A stretch of 64,000 nucleotides of DNA from Lachnospiraceae bacterium (lineage in GTDB: Bacteria; Bacillota; Clostridia; Lachnospirales; Lachnospiraceae), in assembly GCA_902363835.1 (NCBI GenBank), contig CABJBM010000005.1:186001-250000 (forward strand). The letters are read 5' to 3'. Positions within the stretch are counted from its first letter, which is position 1. Each line of letters opens with the position of its first letter. The notes beneath the pieces are model-generated. The model made no database searches and was not told where the DNA came from. It worked only from the letters and a program-made list of their open reading frames with translations. A program made the position numbers and the translations under genes. Of the stretch, positions 62,490-64,000 are shown one piece after another.

Positions 62490-63923
62490 TTGAACGAGAA
62501 GGATTTTCCGGAGGAAAAGATGGAAGATACAATTGCCGGCAGCTCTGACAGCGGCAAAAAGAAAAAAGACGAAGATGAGTATGAAAAAATCTGCTATGTC
62601 TGCCGCAGGCCGGAGAATGTGACAGGGCCAATGGTTTCCATGCCAGGCGGCATGAATCTGTGCCATGATTGCATGCAGAAGGCATTTGATTCCGTGGCAC
62701 AGGGCGGATTTGATATAACAAAGATTCAGAATATGCCTTATATGAATTTAAATCTCAGCGATCTTGGCAGCTTAAACAAAAAGGATCTTGAGATACCCAA
62801 TAAGCAGAGGGTGAAGAAAAGAACGGAAAAGGAACCGGGGCAGGAACTGAACCTAAAGGATATCCCTGCACCTCATATCATCAGGCAGAAGCTTGATGAA
62901 TACGTTATCGGCCAGGAGCAGGCCAAAAAGGTAATTTCAGTAGCGGTTTATAATCATTACAAAAGGGTTTATCTCACGGATTCCGGGAAAAAGGCTGAAG
63001 AAGAAAATATACAGATTGAAAAATCCAACATTTTAATGATCGGCCCTACTGGAAGCGGGAAAACCTACCTGGTAAAGACCCTGGCAAGGCTTCTTGATGT
63101 TCCCCTGGCCATTGCCGACGCCACCTCTCTTACAGAAGCCGGATACATTGGCGATGACATAGAAAGCGTGGTTTCCAAATTGCTGGCCGCTGCTGACAAT
63201 GATGTGGACAAGGCAGAACGGGGCATTATTTTCATTGACGAGATCGATAAGATTGCAAAAAAGAAGAGTACCAGCAGCAGGGATGTAAGCGGGGAGTCTG
63301 TCCAGCAGGAGCTTTTGAAGCTTTTGGAAGGGAGTAAGGTAGAGGTTCCTGTAGGCTCTAACCAGAAAAATGCCCTTACCCCAATGACTGCGGTCAGCAC
63401 TGAGAACATTCTCTTCATTTGCGGAGGAGCATTCCCGGATCTGGAGGATATTATAAAAGAGCGGTTAAAGGAGAAATCATCCATTGGTTTTTCCGCAGAA
63501 CTAAAAGACAGGTATGAGAAAGATCCCAATATCCTGTCTCATGTGACAAATGAAGATCTGCGTAAATTCGGCATGATACCGGAGTTTTTAGGCCGTCTGC
63601 CCATTACGGTGACCTTGAAATCTTTGGATAAGGATCTGCTGGTCCGGGTCTTAAAGGAACCGAAGAACGCTATTTTAAAACAGTATAAAAGGCTTTTGGA
63701 GCTTGATGAGGTGAACCTGGTATTTGAGGATGAGGCATTGGAATGGATCGCTGAAGAAGCCCTTAAGAAAAAGACCGGAGCAAGAGCTTTAAGGGCCATC
63801 ATAGAAAATTTCATGCTTGATATTATGTATGAGGTTCCCAAGGATCCCAATATCGGGTCCGTAGTTATAACGAGAGCATACCTGGATAAAAACGGCGGCC
63901 CTCTCATCCAGATGAGGTGTTAA
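62490..63923 (+). CDS. clpX: ClpX, ATP-dependent protease specificity subunit
   Basis: The 477-residue AAA+ unfoldase feeds substrates to ClpP. It has the zinc-binding N-domain with Cys35-x2-Cys38 and Cys58-x2-Cys61, Walker A GPTGSGKT (185-192), Walker B FIDEID (248-253), pore loop GYIGDD (219-223), the ClpP-docking IGF loop (332-334) and the C-terminal ClpX domain. It is about 50 residues longer than usual, mostly an acidic/Lys-rich N-terminal extension and a linker. The start is TTG at 62490, with AAGGAG 8 nt upstream. clpP and tig are not seen beside it, so it is not in the usual tig-clpP-clpX order here. Confidence 0.95.
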   Translation: MNEKDFPEEKMEDTIAGSSDSGKKKKDEDEYEKICYVCRRPENVTGPMVSMPGGMNLCHDCMQKAFDSVAQGGFDITKIQNMPYMNLNLSDLGSLNKKDLEIPNKQRVKKRTEKEPGQELNLKDIPAPHIIRQKLDEYVIGQEQAKKVISVAVYNHYKRVYLTDSGKKAEEENIQIEKSNILMIGPTGSGKTYLVKTLARLLDVPLAIADATSLTEAGYIGDDIESVVSKLLAAADNDVDKAERGIIFIDEIDKIAKKKSTSSRDVSGESVQQELLKLLEGSKVEVPVGSNQKNALTPMTAVSTENILFICGGAFPDLEDIIKERLKEKSSIGFSAELKDRYEKDPNILSHVTNEDLRKFGMIPEFLGRLPITVTLKSLDKDLLVRVLKEPKNAILKQYKRLLELDEVNLVFEDEALEWIAEEALKKKTGARALRAIIENFMLDIMYEVPKDPNIGSVVITRAYLDKNGGPLIQMRC

Positions 63924-64000
63924 GAAAGCGGGAATTCCTGGGCATAGGATAAAATGCACAAAAGAGTGGAGATAATAAGGACGGAAGGAGTGTGGGTCAT
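63924..64000. other. Downstream edge of the window
   Basis: 77 bp after clpX, ending GGAAGGAGTGTGGGTCAT, where GGAAGGAG may be the ribosome site of the next gene (start beyond the edge or GTG 63993-63995). Confidence 0.3.

Overview
The window looks like chromosome of an anaerobic Lachnospiraceae-type Clostridium (Lacrimispora or [Clostridium] saccharolyticum-like). This is inferred from moderate-GC Firmicute coding style, AGGAGG ribosome sites with several TTG starts, many cell-wall-binding (choline-binding type) repeat proteins, a DUF2325/DUF3793/flavodoxin group, and ClpX. No rRNA, tRNA, CRISPR array or phage was seen.

Layout. 1-3.7 kb: end of an unknown gene, a GT-C-like membrane protein and a polyprenyl-phosphate glycosyltransferase. 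3.9-11.6 kb: a surface choline module, with a GH25 lysozyme and two other cell-wall-binding repeat proteins around a fused HTH-LicC-LicA protein that would make CDP-choline. 11.8-27.7 kb: a visibly AT-richer capsule/exopolysaccharide island holding an O-antigen ligase-like protein, a phosphoglycosyltransferase, a Wzm/Wzt ABC exporter, single- and double-domain glycosyltransferases, an FkbM methyltransferase, a frameshifted IS256-type transposase and the stump of a UDP-GlcNAc 2-epimerase. An IS3-type element (28.2-29.7 kb) with an inverted internal segment follows. 29.7-38.2 kb: a catabolic cluster of unknown substrate (Asp-box hydrolase, allantoinase-like amidohydrolase, ribose-type ABC importer, SDR, FCD regulator) with paired operators. 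38.9-40.8 kb: MarR, pirin and nitroreductase. 41.7-42.3 kb: two small coiled-coil proteins, one with a zinc ribbon. 42.6-43.9 kb: a fourth cell-wall-binding repeat protein. 44.4-57.7 kb: a second glycan operon (TPP enzyme, SDR, C-methyltransferase, alcohol dehydrogenase, three GT2 proteins), then a second phosphoglycosyltransferase and an LCP ligase. 57.9-63.9 kb: HtrA protease, an AraC regulator with an iron-type flavodoxin operon, and clpX.

How it fits together. Two glycan gene sets, each with its own phosphoglycosyltransferase, would build surface polymers. LicC-LicA would supply choline for decorating them, the cell-wall-binding repeat proteins would dock on the choline, and the LCP protein would attach polymer to peptidoglycan.

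Most notable non-coding signals: (1) a leader element of about 160 nt present twice (7088-7241 minus; 44199-44366 plus), whose stems change sequence but keep pairing, each preceded by TATAAT at exactly 13 nt; (2) a 16-bp-arm hairpin repeated upstream of three glycosylation genes; (3) shared palindromic operators at the flavodoxin/AraC promoters and at the divergent catabolic promoters.
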